Shown in pieces: positions 42,637 through 52,556 of a DNA stretch of 64,000 nucleotides; position 1 is the stretch's first letter; each line of letters begins with the position of its first letter. A model generated the notes under the pieces. It ran no database searches, was not told the origin of the DNA, and was given only the letters and a program-made list of their open reading frames with translations. Made by a program: the position numbers and the translations under genes. Source of the stretch: Millionella massiliensis (GTDB lineage Bacteria; Bacteroidota; Bacteroidia; Bacteroidales; Rikenellaceae); contig NZ_FNWD01000002.1 of the NCBI RefSeq assembly GCF_900104655.1, forward strand, positions 2,588,246 to 2,652,245, written 5' to 3'.

Positions 42637-43803
42637 ATGGCCAAAATACTTGTGATCGACGACGAACGCAGCATTCGTAATGTGATCGGTGAGCTGTTGG
42701 AGATGGAGGGGTACACGGTGAAAACCGCCGAAAACGGGGTGCAGGGCTACGAAATGATCGGTGCCGAGTCGTTCGACCTGGTGATCTCGGATATCAAGAT
42801 GCCCGAAATGGACGGCATCGAACTGCTCGACAAGCTGGTCGAAACCCATCCCGATACCACGGTGGTGATGATCTCGGGGCACGGCAGCATCGATACGGCG
42901 GTCGAATGCATCAAGAAAGGGGCGTTCGACTATATCGAAAAGCCGATCGATATGAATCGCATTCTGGTGACGGTCAAAAATGCGCTCGAACGCGGTTCGC
43001 TGGTTCGCGAAACGAAAACCCTCAGGCGCAAAGTGCACCATGTGGCTGAAATCGTGGGAGAGTCACCGGCCATCGGACGTGTCAAGATGTTGATCGACAA
43101 GGTGGCTTCGTCCGACGCGCGGGTGCTGATCACCGGGGCCAACGGGACCGGCAAGGAGCTGGTTGCGCGTTGGTTGCACGAAAAAAGTGACCGGGCCAAC
43201 ATGCCTTTCGTAGAGGTCAACTGTGCGGCGATCCCCTCGGAACTGATCGAGAGTGAACTCTTCGGACACGAAAAGGGGGCCTTTACCTCGGCCATCAAAC
43301 AGCGGAAAGGAAAATTCGAACAGGCCGACGGCGGGACGATCTTCCTGGACGAGATCGGCGACATGAGTCTGGCCGCGCAGGCCAAGGTGCTCCGTGCGTT
43401 GCAGGAACGGAAGATCACGCGCGTGGGGAGCGACAAGGACATCAACGTCGATGCGCGGGTGCTGGCCGCTACGAACAAAAACCTGCTGGAGGAGATCGCC
43501 AAAGGCAACTTCCGTGAGGACTTGTATCATCGTCTGAGCGTCATTATTATCCACGTGCCGACGCTGGCCGACCGCCGGGAGGATATTCCGTTGCTGGTGG
43601 ATCACTTCATCCGGGATATCTGTACCGAGAAGGGCAAGCCGGTGAGCACCATTACGCCCGAAGCGGTCGAGGCGTTGTGCGGCATGCCGTGGACGGGCAA
43701 TATCCGTGAATTGCACAATGCCGTGGAGCGGTTGTTGATCCTGTGCGGCCGCGAGATCACGCTGGACGACGTCAAACTCTATGTGATGCAGGCGAACGAC
43801 TGA
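42637..43803 (+). CDS. NtrC-like response regulator with AAA+ domain but no C-terminal DNA-binding domain
   Basis: This 388-residue protein has a receiver domain (residues 1-120; acidic pocket D8-D9, phosphoacceptor D52, K102) joined to a sigma-54-activator-type AAA+ domain (about 140-370). Walker A is GANGTGKE (167-174) and Walker B is FLDE (236-239). The sigma-54 contact loop reads GAFTSA (214-219) instead of GAFTGA. The protein stops about 15 residues after the AAA+ lid (REITLDDVKLYV), with no Fis-type helix-turn-helix, so it is 60-80 residues shorter than NtrC. No histidine kinase is adjacent. It may activate sigma-54 without specific DNA binding, or act with a partner. Confidence 0.9.
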   Translation: MAKILVIDDERSIRNVIGELLEMEGYTVKTAENGVQGYEMIGAESFDLVISDIKMPEMDGIELLDKLVETHPDTTVVMISGHGSIDTAVECIKKGAFDYIEKPIDMNRILVTVKNALERGSLVRETKTLRRKVHHVAEIVGESPAIGRVKMLIDKVASSDARVLITGANGTGKELVARWLHEKSDRANMPFVEVNCAAIPSELIESELFGHEKGAFTSAIKQRKGKFEQADGGTIFLDEIGDMSLAAQAKVLRALQERKITRVGSDKDINVDARVLAATNKNLLEEIAKGNFREDLYHRLSVIIIHVPTLADRREDIPLLVDHFIRDICTEKGKPVSTITPEAVEALCGMPWTGNIRELHNAVERLLILCGREITLDDVKLYVMQAND

Positions 43804-43825
43804 TCGGCGCAAACGGAATAAGCGA

Positions 43826-43861
43826 AAAAGGGAAGATTTCATGTGCGAAGTCTTCCCTTTT
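43826..43861. terminator. Bidirectional terminator between the NtrC-like and rRNA methyltransferase genes
   Basis: AAAAGGGAAGA (43826-43836) pairs with TCTTCCCTTTT (43851-43861), with A/T runs on both sides, between convergent genes. Confidence 0.75.
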
Positions 43862-43989
43862 CTTGTGGGATCCGTTTTGAGACGCTGGGATTTTTTAAGG
43901 TGTTGCAGGAAGGTTGAAGACGCAACTGAATGTGGCGGAATGAATCGATACCTGCATGCCCCCGCCGAAAAACCAACGGCGCAGAACCT

Positions 43990-44706
43990 TTAGCGGCGGC
44001 GGAACTCCGACAGGGTGATGGCCGTGGCCATGGCCACGTTCAGCGACTCCGAGGTCGGGGCGGACGTGGAGGGGTAGGGCGGAATGTAGAGTTTGCGGGT
44101 CACGTACCGGGCCGTTTCGGCCGAGATGCCTTTCCCTTCGTTGCCCATCACAATGATGCCCCGGTCGGGCTCGAGATGGCACGAATAGATGTTCTCGCCC
44201 TCCAGAAAGGTGCCGAATACGGGGATGCCTTTTGCGGCGACGCGGGGCAGCCACTTGTCCAGCGGAACGTAATGGACGCGCACGCGGAAAATGGCGCCCA
44301 TCGTGGCCTGAACCACCTTCGGGCTCCAGCAGTCGGCCGTGGCCGGCGAGCAGTAGAGGTCGTGGATGCCGAACCAGTCGGCCAGCCGGATGATCGTTCC
44401 CACGTTGCCCGGGTCCTGTACGTCGTCCAGCGCCAGGGCGAGCCGCTCGGGGAGCATTTCGGCCGGGTGTGAGGTGGGGATTTCGGCCACCGCCAGCACC
44501 GGGGTAGGGGTGCGCAGAAACGAGATGCGAGCCATTTCGGCCGGGGAGATGTTCTCGCCGGTGCGATAGACCTCCCGTATCGTGAAGCCCGATTGCAGCA
44601 GTTCGCCGACCATCTTTTCGCCCTCAACGGCGAACACACCTTCAGCCAGTCGTCCGGCCTTATCGCCCAGCGATCGTATGCGTTTGATTTCCGCTTTGGT
44701 AAGCAT
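43990..44706 (-). CDS. SpoU/TrmH-family RNA 2'-O-methyltransferase
   Basis: This 238-residue SPOUT methyltransferase has an N-terminal L30e-like substrate-binding domain (FAVEGEKMVGELLQSGF) and the trefoil-knot SAM domain with the three SpoU motifs: LALDDVQDPGNVGTIIRLADW, IIVMGNEGKGIS and PSTSAPTSESLNVAMATAI. It probably methylates 23S rRNA like RlmB, or a tRNA; the exact nucleotide cannot be read from the sequence. A TATTTTTG box lies at 44734-44741 (minus), and carA is divergent from it. Confidence 0.9.
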   Translation of the reverse strand: MLTKAEIKRIRSLGDKAGRLAEGVFAVEGEKMVGELLQSGFTIREVYRTGENISPAEMARISFLRTPTPVLAVAEIPTSHPAEMLPERLALALDDVQDPGNVGTIIRLADWFGIHDLYCSPATADCWSPKVVQATMGAIFRVRVHYVPLDKWLPRVAAKGIPVFGTFLEGENIYSCHLEPDRGIIVMGNEGKGISAETARYVTRKLYIPPYPSTSAPTSESLNVAMATAITLSEFRRR

Positions 44707-44733
44707 AATTCAGTAAGGTTCTGATCCGGATAA

Positions 44734-44741
44734 CAAAAATA
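44734..44741 (-). promoter_or_regulatory. Bacteroidota -7 box (TATTTTTG) of the SpoU methyltransferase gene
   Basis: It is an exact TAnnTTTG match 27 bp before the ATG at 44706. Confidence 0.5.
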
Positions 44742-44784
44742 CACAAATTCATACGAAAAGGCCGTGCGATTCCGGAAAAAGCGT

Positions 44785-44816
44785 TACCTTTGTATTTCAG
44801 AAAACTAATTCTGAAA
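44785..44816 (+). promoter_or_regulatory. carAB promoter with a palindrome at the transcript start
   Basis: TACCTTTG (44785-44792) is followed two bases later by TTTCAGAA (44795-44802), a 6-base loop and TTCTGAAA (44809-44816), then five bases to the carA ATG. The palindrome could be an operator or a 5' stem-loop that controls initiation or mRNA stability. Confidence 0.6.
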
Positions 44817-44821
44817 TTGAC

Positions 44822-45931
44822 ATGCTGAACAGTAAGACCGCCCGCCTGATTCTGGAGGATGGCACGCAGTTCGACGGCTTCTCGTTCGGTGCAGAGCAGT
44901 CTGTATCGGGGGAAGTCGTTTTTTCTACGGCCATGACAGGTTATCCGGAGAGCCTGACCGACCCTTCCTACTCCGGACAAATCCTCGTGATAACCTATCC
45001 GCTCATCGGGAACTACGGCGTACCCGACGACACCGCTACCGATCCGGCGACCGGACTCCCCAAATTCTTCGAGTCCGATCGCGTGCACATCAAAGGGCTG
45101 GTCATCAGCGACTACTCGTTCCAGTACAGCCACTGGAACGCAGTTAAAAGCCTCTCCGACTGGCTCAAGGAAAACGGTGTCCCCGGTATCTTCGGCGTCG
45201 ACACCCGCCAGATTACCAAAATCATCCGCGAACGAGGCGTGATGCTCGGCAAACTCAACGTCGAAGGACAACCCGAAGCCACCGAGTTCCACAACCCCAA
45301 CAAGGAAAACCTCGTGGAGAAAGTCTCCTGCCGGGAAATCATCACCTACGCCAACCCCGAAGCAAAACGGACCATCGTGCTGGTGGACTGCGGCTGCAAG
45401 TACAACATCATCCGCTGCCTCTACAACCGTCAGGCTACCGTCGTGCGTGTGCCGTGGGACTACGACTTCAGTACCCTCGACTACGACGGCGTGATGCTCA
45501 GCAACGGTCCCGGTGACCCCGCCCTCTGCGGCAAGACCATCGAAAATATCAAAAAAGCGATGGCCTCGAAGCCCGACAAACCCATCTTCGGGATCTGTCT
45601 CGGCAACCAGCTGCTGAGTTGGGCGGCCGGTGCGACGACCTATAAACTCAAATACGGTCACCGCAGCCACAATCAACCCGCACTGGAAGTCGGCACCAAC
45701 CGCGCCGTCATCACCTCCCAGAACCACGGCTATGCCGTCGATCCCAAAGGGCTCGGCCAGGGCTGGGAACCCTACTTCATCAACCTGAACGACAACACCA
45801 TCGAAGGGATCAAACACAACTCCCTGCCATTCTTCAGCGTACAGTTCCACCCCGAAGCCACCAGCGGCCCGGTGGATACCGAGTACCTCTTCGACCAGTT
45901 TATTGACCTAATCGACCAATACAAGAAGTAA
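44822..45931 (+). CDS. carA: Carbamoyl-phosphate synthase small (glutaminase) subunit
   Basis: This 369-residue protein has an N-terminal CarA domain (ARLILEDGTQFDGFSFGA; VFSTAMTGYPESLTDPSYSGQ) and a class I glutamine amidotransferase domain. The nucleophilic Cys is in FGICLGNQLLSWA and the His-Glu pair in QFHPEAT. It delivers ammonia to CarB for carbamoyl phosphate used in pyrimidines and arginine. Its stop codon shares one base with the carB start, so translation is coupled. Confidence 0.96.
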   Translation: MLNSKTARLILEDGTQFDGFSFGAEQSVSGEVVFSTAMTGYPESLTDPSYSGQILVITYPLIGNYGVPDDTATDPATGLPKFFESDRVHIKGLVISDYSFQYSHWNAVKSLSDWLKENGVPGIFGVDTRQITKIIRERGVMLGKLNVEGQPEATEFHNPNKENLVEKVSCREIITYANPEAKRTIVLVDCGCKYNIIRCLYNRQATVVRVPWDYDFSTLDYDGVMLSNGPGDPALCGKTIENIKKAMASKPDKPIFGICLGNQLLSWAAGATTYKLKYGHRSHNQPALEVGTNRAVITSQNHGYAVDPKGLGQGWEPYFINLNDNTIEGIKHNSLPFFSVQFHPEATSGPVDTEYLFDQFIDLIDQYKK

Positions 45932-48900
45932 TGTCAGACAACACCATAAAGAAAGTCGTGCTGCTCGGTTCGGGCGCACTCAAAATCGGAGAAGCAGGCG
46001 AGTTCGACTATTCCGGTTCACAGGCCCTCAAAGCCCTCAAGGAAGAAGGAATATACACCGTCCTGATTAACCCCAATATCGCCACGGTGCAAACCAGCGA
46101 AGGTATCGCCGACAAGGTGTATTTCCTGCCGGTTACGCCCGACTTCGTTGAAGACGTCATCGCCAAGGAGCGTCCCGAAGGGATCCTGCTCGCCTTCGGC
46201 GGTCAGACCGCTCTGAACTGCGGTGTGCAGCTCTACAAACGTGGCGTGCTCGAAAAATACAACGTGCGCGTGCTCGGTACCCCCGTGCAGGCCATCATGG
46301 ATACCGAAGACCGAGACCTCTTCGTGCATAAGCTCGACGAGATCAACGTCAAAACCATCAAAAGCGAAGCCGTCACCACCGTTGCCGACGCCAAACGCGT
46401 AGCCAACGAACTCGGTTATCCGGTCATCATCCGTGCCGCCTACACCCTTGGCGGTCTCGGCTCCGGTTTCTGCGACAACGATACCGAACTCGACGCCCTC
46501 GCCTCCAAAGCCTTCACCTACTCGCCCCAGATTCTGGTCGAAAAATCGCTCAAGGGGTGGAAAGAGGTCGAATACGAAGTGGTGCGCGACAAATACGACA
46601 ACTGTATCACCGTATGTAACATGGAAAACTTCGACCCGCTGGGAATCCACACCGGTGAGTCGATTGTCGTAGCCCCCTCGCAGACCCTTACCAACGCCGA
46701 ATACCATAAACTGCGCCAGATCGCCATCAAGATCATCCGCCACGTCGGTATCGTCGGCGAATGTAACGTGCAGTACGCCCTCGACCCCAATTCTGAGGAC
46801 TACCGCGTGATCGAAGTCAACGCCCGTCTGTCGCGTTCGTCGGCCCTCGCCTCGAAAGCCACCGGTTATCCGCTGGCCTTCGTAGCCGCCAAACTCGGTC
46901 TCGGCTACGGCCTCCACGAACTGAAAAACTCCGTGACCAAATCGACCACCGCCTGCTTTGAACCCGCCCTCGACTATATCGTCTGCAAGATCCCCCGCTG
47001 GGACCTCAGCAAATTCAAGGGCGTCAGCCGCGAACTCGGCTCCTCGATGAAGTCCGTCGGCGAAGTGATGGCCATCGGTCGCAACTTCGAAGAGGCCATC
47101 CAGAAAGGTCTCCGTATGATCGGTCAGGGAATGCACGGCTTCGTCGCCAACAAGGAGATGGCCGTCGAAGACATCGACCACGAACTGCAGAAACCGACCG
47201 ACAAACGTATCTTCATCATCGCCCAGGCCTTCAAACACGGTTACAGCGTTGAACGCATCCACGAGTTGACCAAGATCGACAACTGGTTCCTGCGCAAACT
47301 CGAAGGCATCATCGCGCTGGAAGACAAAATGGGCGCCTACCACAAGATCGAAGATATGCCCGATGTGATGCTCCGCGAAGCCAAACAGAAAGGTTTCTCC
47401 GACTTCCAGATCGCCCGCACCGTGCTCCACAGCGAAGACCTCAAGATGGAAGAGGGGCTGCTTCACGTGCGTGCCTACCGTAAACAGCGCGGTATCGTGC
47501 CTGTAGTCAAACAGATCGATACCCTTGCCGCCGAATATCCCGCTCAGACCAACTACCTCTACCTTACCTATAACGGAACCAGTCACGACATCGACTTTGC
47601 CCGTGACAACCGTTCCGTCATCGTGCTGGGTTCGGGTGCCTACCGCATCGGTTCGTCCGTCGAATTCGACTGGTGTTCGGTGAGCGCTATCAACACCATC
47701 CGTGCCAACGGTCTGCGCTCGGTGATGATCAACTACAACCCCGAGACCGTGTCGACCGACTACGACATGTGCGACCGCCTCTATTTCGACGAACTCACCC
47801 TTGAACGCGTCCTCGACGTGACCGACCTCGAAGCGCCGCGTGGTGTGATCGTCTCCGTAGGGGGCCAGATTCCGAACAACCTGGCCATGCGTCTCTATCA
47901 GGAGAACGTACCGATTCTCGGTACCTCGGCCGTGAACATCGACCGTGCCGAAGACCGCCACAAGTTCAGCGAAATGTGCGACGAACTCGGTATCGACCAG
48001 CCCCGCTGGAAAGAGCTGACCTCGATGGACGAAATCTATCACTTTGCCGACGAAGTGGGCTTCCCGCTGCTGATCCGTCCCTCGTACGTCCTCTCCGGTG
48101 CCGCCATGAACGTCGTCTCCAACAAGGAAGAACTCGAACACTACCTCACCCTCGCCACCAACGTGTCGAAGCAGTATCCGGTAGTGGTGACCGAGTTCGT
48201 CAACAACGCCAAGGAGATCGAAATCGACGCCGTGGCCAAAGACGGCGAAGTGCTGATCTATGCCATCTCGGAACACGTCGAGTTCGCCGGTGTCCACTCC
48301 GGTGACGCCACCATCGTCTTCCCGGCCCAGAAACTCTATATCGAAACCGTGCGCCGCATCAAGAAGATCGCCCGTCAGATCGCCAAGGCACTCCAGATCT
48401 CCGGTCCGTTCAACATGCAGCTGCTGGCCAAGAACAACGACATTAAAGTGATCGAATGTAACCTGCGTGCGTCGCGTTCGTTCCCCTTCGTGTCGAAAGT
48501 GCTCAAGGTCAACTTTATTGATATCGCAACCCGCGTGATGCTCGGTCTCGATCCCAATGTGCCGCACAAGTCGGCCTTCGAACTCGACTACGTGGGTATC
48601 AAGGCTCCGCAGTTCTCGTTCAGCCGTCTGCAAAAGGCCGACCCCGTTCTCGGTGTCGAAATGGCATCGACCGGCGAAGTGGGCTGCATCGGCGAAGACT
48701 ACTATGAAGCGATCCTCAAATCGATGCTCTCGGTGGGCTACACCATCCCGAAAAACAGCGTGCTGCTCTCCACCGGCGACACCAAATCCAAAACGCTCAC
48801 CCTCGATGCTGCCAAGGCCCTTCAGGCTCGCGGCTACGAGATCTATGCCACCAAGGGAACGGCTCGCTTCCTGGCAGAGAACGGCGTAGAGGCCAAGATC

Positions 48901-49164
48901 GTCGGATGGCCCGACCAGGATCCGAAAGAGAGCGGTCTGCCCAACGTCATTGACTTCATCAAGGAACGCAAAGTCGACTTCGTGGTGAATATCCCCAAAA
49001 ACTTCACCAAGGACGAACTCAACAACGACTATTCGATTCGTCGTTCGGCCATCGACTTCAATATTCCGCTGATCACCAATGCGCGTCTGGCCAACGACTT
49101 TATCGTTGCCTTCTGCCGCATCGGTCGCGAAGACCTGAAGATCAAAGCCTGGAACGAATATTAG
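45931..49164 (+). CDS. carB: Carbamoyl-phosphate synthase large subunit
   Basis: This 1077-residue protein, normal for the family, has two homologous ATP-grasp halves: KKVVLLGSGALKIGEAGEFDYSG at the N-terminus, and SVIVLGSGAYRIGSSVEFDWCSV from about residue 565. The C-terminal MGS-like allosteric domain starts at about 940 (VLLSTGDTKSKTLTLDAAKAL; YEIYATKGTARFLAENG). It makes carbamoyl phosphate from bicarbonate, two ATP and CarA-derived ammonia. The coding strand is unusually C-rich with few of the G-ending codons common in neighbours, and a long antisense open frame inside it is a by-product of this bias. Confidence 0.97.
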   Translation: MSDNTIKKVVLLGSGALKIGEAGEFDYSGSQALKALKEEGIYTVLINPNIATVQTSEGIADKVYFLPVTPDFVEDVIAKERPEGILLAFGGQTALNCGVQLYKRGVLEKYNVRVLGTPVQAIMDTEDRDLFVHKLDEINVKTIKSEAVTTVADAKRVANELGYPVIIRAAYTLGGLGSGFCDNDTELDALASKAFTYSPQILVEKSLKGWKEVEYEVVRDKYDNCITVCNMENFDPLGIHTGESIVVAPSQTLTNAEYHKLRQIAIKIIRHVGIVGECNVQYALDPNSEDYRVIEVNARLSRSSALASKATGYPLAFVAAKLGLGYGLHELKNSVTKSTTACFEPALDYIVCKIPRWDLSKFKGVSRELGSSMKSVGEVMAIGRNFEEAIQKGLRMIGQGMHGFVANKEMAVEDIDHELQKPTDKRIFIIAQAFKHGYSVERIHELTKIDNWFLRKLEGIIALEDKMGAYHKIEDMPDVMLREAKQKGFSDFQIARTVLHSEDLKMEEGLLHVRAYRKQRGIVPVVKQIDTLAAEYPAQTNYLYLTYNGTSHDIDFARDNRSVIVLGSGAYRIGSSVEFDWCSVSAINTIRANGLRSVMINYNPETVSTDYDMCDRLYFDELTLERVLDVTDLEAPRGVIVSVGGQIPNNLAMRLYQENVPILGTSAVNIDRAEDRHKFSEMCDELGIDQPRWKELTSMDEIYHFADEVGFPLLIRPSYVLSGAAMNVVSNKEELEHYLTLATNVSKQYPVVVTEFVNNAKEIEIDAVAKDGEVLIYAISEHVEFAGVHSGDATIVFPAQKLYIETVRRIKKIARQIAKALQISGPFNMQLLAKNNDIKVIECNLRASRSFPFVSKVLKVNFIDIATRVMLGLDPNVPHKSAFELDYVGIKAPQFSFSRLQKADPVLGVEMASTGEVGCIGEDYYEAILKSMLSVGYTIPKNSVLLSTGDTKSKTLTLDAAKALQARGYEIYATKGTARFLAENGVEAKIVGWPDQDPKESGLPNVIDFIKERKVDFVVNIPKNFTKDELNNDYSIRRSAIDFNIPLITNARLANDFIVAFCRIGREDLKIKAWNEY

Positions 49165-49475
49165 TAGTCCCGGTCGCGACGCGGGGGGGAATGTGAGAGA
49201 GTGCAGGGAGAAGAGGAAGGCCGCAGAGAGAGGGTGAGGAGAGAATGAGGGGGGTGAAGGAGAAGGAGATGAAGAAGGTGGAACGGAGAGAAGAGGAGAA
49301 GGTGAGGAGGGTGAAGAACGAAGAGGAACGGAAATGAGAGAAGGCTGAGAGGAAGAAAAGCAGAGCCCCGCACGACGCGCCGCACAGACCAGTTCGTTTC
49401 ACGGATATGGACAATGCCCTCTTTTCGTAGCCTTTACGGGAAGAGGGCTTTTTTGAAACCATTGCTCCCAAACTT
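49165..49475. other. Purine-rich carB 3' region
   Basis: From about 49190 to 49365 the sense strand is almost only G and A with scattered T. It lies between the carB stop and the carB terminator, so it would be part of the carAB transcript. No credible gene was seen. Confidence 0.55.
49416..49454 (+). terminator. Terminator of carAB
   Basis: GCCCTCTT (49416-49423) pairs with AAGAGGGC (49441-49448), followed by T6, 250 bp after the carB stop. Confidence 0.75.
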
Positions 49476-49934
49476 ATGTTCAGAGAACCCGAAGATCCGG
49501 AAGAAAACCCCTTCCGCAGTTACCGGCACACCGCATCAGTCATCAGCCTGCCGGTTTTCGTCAGCGCGCTGCTGTTGATGCTGTCGTTTGCACAACCCGT
49601 TATGCCCGGCCAGACGCCCGTTTGGGTGTGGTGCGCTGCGGGTATCGTGGTGCTGTTCGGCCTGTTGTGGGCGGTCGGCCGGTCGGTCGTGCGCTACCAG
49701 GTGAAAAAGGAAAATCCCCATTTCGCGACGCCCATCGGCCGAAAATACATGTTGTTGCTCTTTATCAGTGCTCTTGGCGGTGTGCTTGCGATGATTGGCC
49801 TAGCCGCCTGCGTGCTGACCGGTGCCGTTCGGCTCACAATGGGTATCCTCCTGCCTGGAATGTTGGCCGCGCTGACCGTGGTGCTGGCTTTGGCCGGTAT
49901 TTTGTGGCATACGCTTGGGAAGCCGAAAGAGTAA
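49476..49934 (+). CDS. Small four-helix membrane protein of unknown function
   Basis: This 152-residue protein starts with an acidic cytosolic stretch (MFREPEDPEENPF) and has four predicted membrane helices at about 22-40, 50-68, 92-114 and 122-143. The loop VVRYQVKKENPHFATPIGRKY is positively charged. No family was recognised. The ATG directly follows the carAB terminator. It ends with the hairpin at 50159-50208 after a G-rich 3' region. Confidence 0.7.
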   Translation: MFREPEDPEENPFRSYRHTASVISLPVFVSALLLMLSFAQPVMPGQTPVWVWCAAGIVVLFGLLWAVGRSVVRYQVKKENPHFATPIGRKYMLLLFISALGGVLAMIGLAACVLTGAVRLTMGILLPGMLAALTVVLALAGILWHTLGKPKE

Positions 49935-50589
49935 CGGAGCCCCAGTTGGGTGCCTTTGCCTCTTGCACAAAGCCTTCCGATTACATGAATTCTTGGTGGA
50001 ACATTGTAAGGGAGGTGAAATGTAGAGAGGGGGCGGGAAGTGCGGTCGGGTAAAAGTCGGCAGCGGAGAGCGTACGGGCACGGCCGTGTGTACGGAATGT
50101 CCGCGATGAACCTTGAGGGGGCGGCTTGCTTTTCGGCGAAACACGGCTTTGTAATTATTCCGCAGAGTTTTCGAGAAATGCGATTCTCGGAAGCTCTGCG
50201 GATTTTTTGCAGCATGGCACTCGGTTGTTCAAAAGCCGCGTAAAGGGAGTGAGTGCGGAATCGAGGGAATGGTTTTTGGAAAAGGATAATGGACGAGAAA
50301 AGATTGTGTGTATATCGTAAGCCCGGTGTATTGAGGTCCCGAACCTTCATGATTGCCGGTCGATCTCGGCGGGGGATTATGTTGCGTTTTAATGTAAGAA
50401 GCTGTTACCAGTATGCACGAGGCGTGTGCTTGTGATTGGCCGTGAATAGGAGTGGCTAACCCGATTGATATACTGAAAATTTCATCGCTCGGTCTTAAGA
50501 AATCGGGATAAAAGTGGACGATTTTGTTGCGCCGGAGATTCTGTGGTACGATTTTGGCTTGGATAGTAGTTGTAATGAGAATATCCACA
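49935..50589. other. Non-coding region between the small membrane protein and the AsmA-like gene
   Basis: About 650 bp. It contains a purine-rich part (50005-50075), the strong terminator at 50159-50208, and an AT-richer part with no recognised promoter box. Short ORFs here look non-coding. Confidence 0.5.
50159..50208 (+). terminator. Strong intrinsic terminator
   Basis: TCCGCAGAG (50159-50167) pairs with CTCTGCGGA (50194-50202), with an inner TCGAGAA/TTCTCG stem and a T6 tail. It lies 225 bp after the stop at 49934. Confidence 0.8.
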
Positions 50590-52473
50590 ATGGCTATCGT
50601 ATTGTATATTATTCTGGGAACGGCTCTGCTGCTGATTTTCCTGGTCCTCGGCATCGAATGGCGACTGGCCGTCAAAATTCGACGGATGGCGCGGAAAGAA
50701 TTGGTCGAGTTGGTCGGGGACTCCGTACAGCTTGAAATTGCGCGGGTGCGCGTGAGTCTGCTGAAACGCAGCGTGACGCTGCGCGAGATCACCATCACGG
50801 CCGGGCCGGTTGCCGATGGTGTAGCGCGTCTGCCGGTCGATTCGCTCAGTGCGGCGATCGATAAGATTACCGTTCGCGGATTCTGTTCGCGTGGCGATCA
50901 AGGGACTGCCGGACGCAGCCTTTCCCTGCAGTTGCTGGAGATCGAGAATCCCAACGTGAAACTGGTGCTGAAAGATTGTCCGAGCCGTGCAGAGGATGAG
51001 CATGCGGATTCGGAGGAGAAGTCGGAGAACCGTACCCTGCAGGCGTTGGGCGAAGCGCTGGCAGCGCGGATCGGGACAGTGACCGCCGGGCAGATTCGGG
51101 TGCGAGGGGCCAACCTGCGTGTGACGAACGGCAGCCGTAACTGTTATGCCGTCAAAGGCGCGACGTTCGAGGTGGATCGGTTCAGCACTGCAAAGGATGC
51201 TACGCAGCGGCCTTTCATGTGCGGTGACATCCGGTTTTCTGCCGCGAAGGCGTCTGTGCGGTTTATGCAGACCGCCCAACTGCTGGAGGCTGAGAAAATC
51301 CGTCTCGGGATGACCCAGCGATCGGTATCGTTACGCAACGTGCGGCTGATCCCGCAGCACGGCAAAGCGGAGTATGCCTGGAAAGTGGCACGCCATACGG
51401 ACTGGACGCAGGTAATCGTCGGGAGTGTCGATGTGCAGGGAGTCGATTTCGACCGATTGTGGCGTGAGACGCTTCTGCAGGTCGACTCGATCCGGGTCGA
51501 GAAACTCGATGTCGCCAGCTATAAGAACCGTCGCATCGTGCGTCAGGAGCGTTTCAAACCGATGGTGCACGAAATGATTCAGGATGTACCCTTCGGGCTG
51601 CTGATCCGGAAACTGGAGGTGGTGCAGGCGCACGCCGTGTATGAGGAGCTCTCGGCATCGGGTGCCGAACCCGGCCGAATTTCGTTCGACCACGTGAACG
51701 GCGTGTTCCGCGATGTGACCAACTGCCCCGGTGACGAAGGGGACTATTTTACGCTGATTGCCTCTGGAAAGGTGATGGACCTGGCCCAGTTGCGGGTGGT
51801 GTTGCGGTTCCCGGCTCACGCCTCGAACGATCGGTTTGAGGTCGAAGGTACATTGGGTCCGCTCGACCTGAGGCTGCTTAACGGTGTGCTCGAACCGCTC
51901 TCCGAGGCCGCGATCCGTTCTGGTCAGCTGGATGGGCTGGCATTCGATATTACCGGTACGCGGAGTCGTGCGCAGGTCGACATGAAGATGCGTTACCGCG
52001 ATCTCTCTCTCACGATGCTCCGTGAGGATGCGGCCGGACGCAAATGCGAGCGACGATTGATGTCGAGCTTCGTCAACCTGATGCTGATCAAGGGGGCGAA
52101 TCCCGATCGCAAAGGGCTGCGCGTGGTGCGTCACGTGGTGGTGCGCGATACGACCCGTTCGCAATTCAACTACCTCTGGAAAACGTTGCTGGCTGGTATC
52201 CGAGGTTCGGTCGGTTTTCCGGGTTCTGCGGCGACGCTTGAGCCCGAGGGTGATGCCGGGAGTCATCCTGCGGCCGGCGGAGCACAAGGGGTGCCGGCGG
52301 GTGCGCAGCGGCAGCAGGAAGAGCCGGTTCACACGGCGGTTTCGAATGAAATAGAAGCGTCTCGGCCGTCTGCTGATGTAGCATCGGCGGCAGTCGAAGG
52401 ATCGGATGGTGAGGCAGGCGCTGGTGTGCTCCTCGAAGCAGGAGACGACGGCGAGCGGCTTGATGCAAAATAA
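50590..52473 (+). CDS. AsmA/DUF748-like membrane-anchored protein
   Basis: A protein of about 627 residues with one N-terminal membrane helix ([21 protein letters not shown]) followed by a long, probably periplasmic, beta-rich region. [37 protein letters not shown] and [15 protein letters not shown] resemble the C-terminal repeats of AsmA/DUF748 proteins, which are linked to outer-membrane lipid transport and biogenesis. The last 90 residues are low-complexity, rich in Ala, Gly, Glu and Pro. In-frame starts exist at 50524 (TTG), 50575 and 50590, and I prefer 50590 as it begins at the helix. The assignment is by fold pattern only. Confidence 0.7.
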   Translation: MAIVLYIILGTALLLIFLVLGIEWRLAVKIRRMARKELVELVGDSVQLEIARVRVSLLKRSVTLREITITAGPVADGVARLPVDSLSAAIDKITVRGFCSRGDQGTAGRSLSLQLLEIENPNVKLVLKDCPSRAEDEHADSEEKSENRTLQALGEALAARIGTVTAGQIRVRGANLRVTNGSRNCYAVKGATFEVDRFSTAKDATQRPFMCGDIRFSAAKASVRFMQTAQLLEAEKIRLGMTQRSVSLRNVRLIPQHGKAEYAWKVARHTDWTQVIVGSVDVQGVDFDRLWRETLLQVDSIRVEKLDVASYKNRRIVRQERFKPMVHEMIQDVPFGLLIRKLEVVQAHAVYEELSASGAEPGRISFDHVNGVFRDVTNCPGDEGDYFTLIASGKVMDLAQLRVVLRFPAHASNDRFEVEGTLGPLDLRLLNGVLEPLSEAAIRSGQLDGLAFDITGTRSRAQVDMKMRYRDLSLTMLREDAAGRKCERRLMSSFVNLMLIKGANPDRKGLRVVRHVVVRDTTRSQFNYLWKTLLAGIRGSVGFPGSAATLEPEGDAGSHPAAGGAQGVPAGAQRQQEEPVHTAVSNEIEASRPSADVASAAVEGSDGEAGAGVLLEAGDDGERLDAK

Positions 52474-52556
52474 ATCCGGCGCGGATTTTGCGGTTCCGGA
52501 ATTTAAACCTATCTTTGCAGTCGCTAACGAAAATAACGTCTAACAACAACGCACAA

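Noticed and set aside
46018-48633. 871-codon open frame antisense to carB
   Set aside because: It lies fully inside carB, whose product is unmistakable. It results from carB's codon bias, and its translation has the repetitive His/Val/Gly/Phe composition of a shadow frame.
49165-49415. Purine-rich tract as a repeat array or CRISPR
   Set aside because: There is no regular repeat unit or spacer pattern, only low-complexity G/A sequence.
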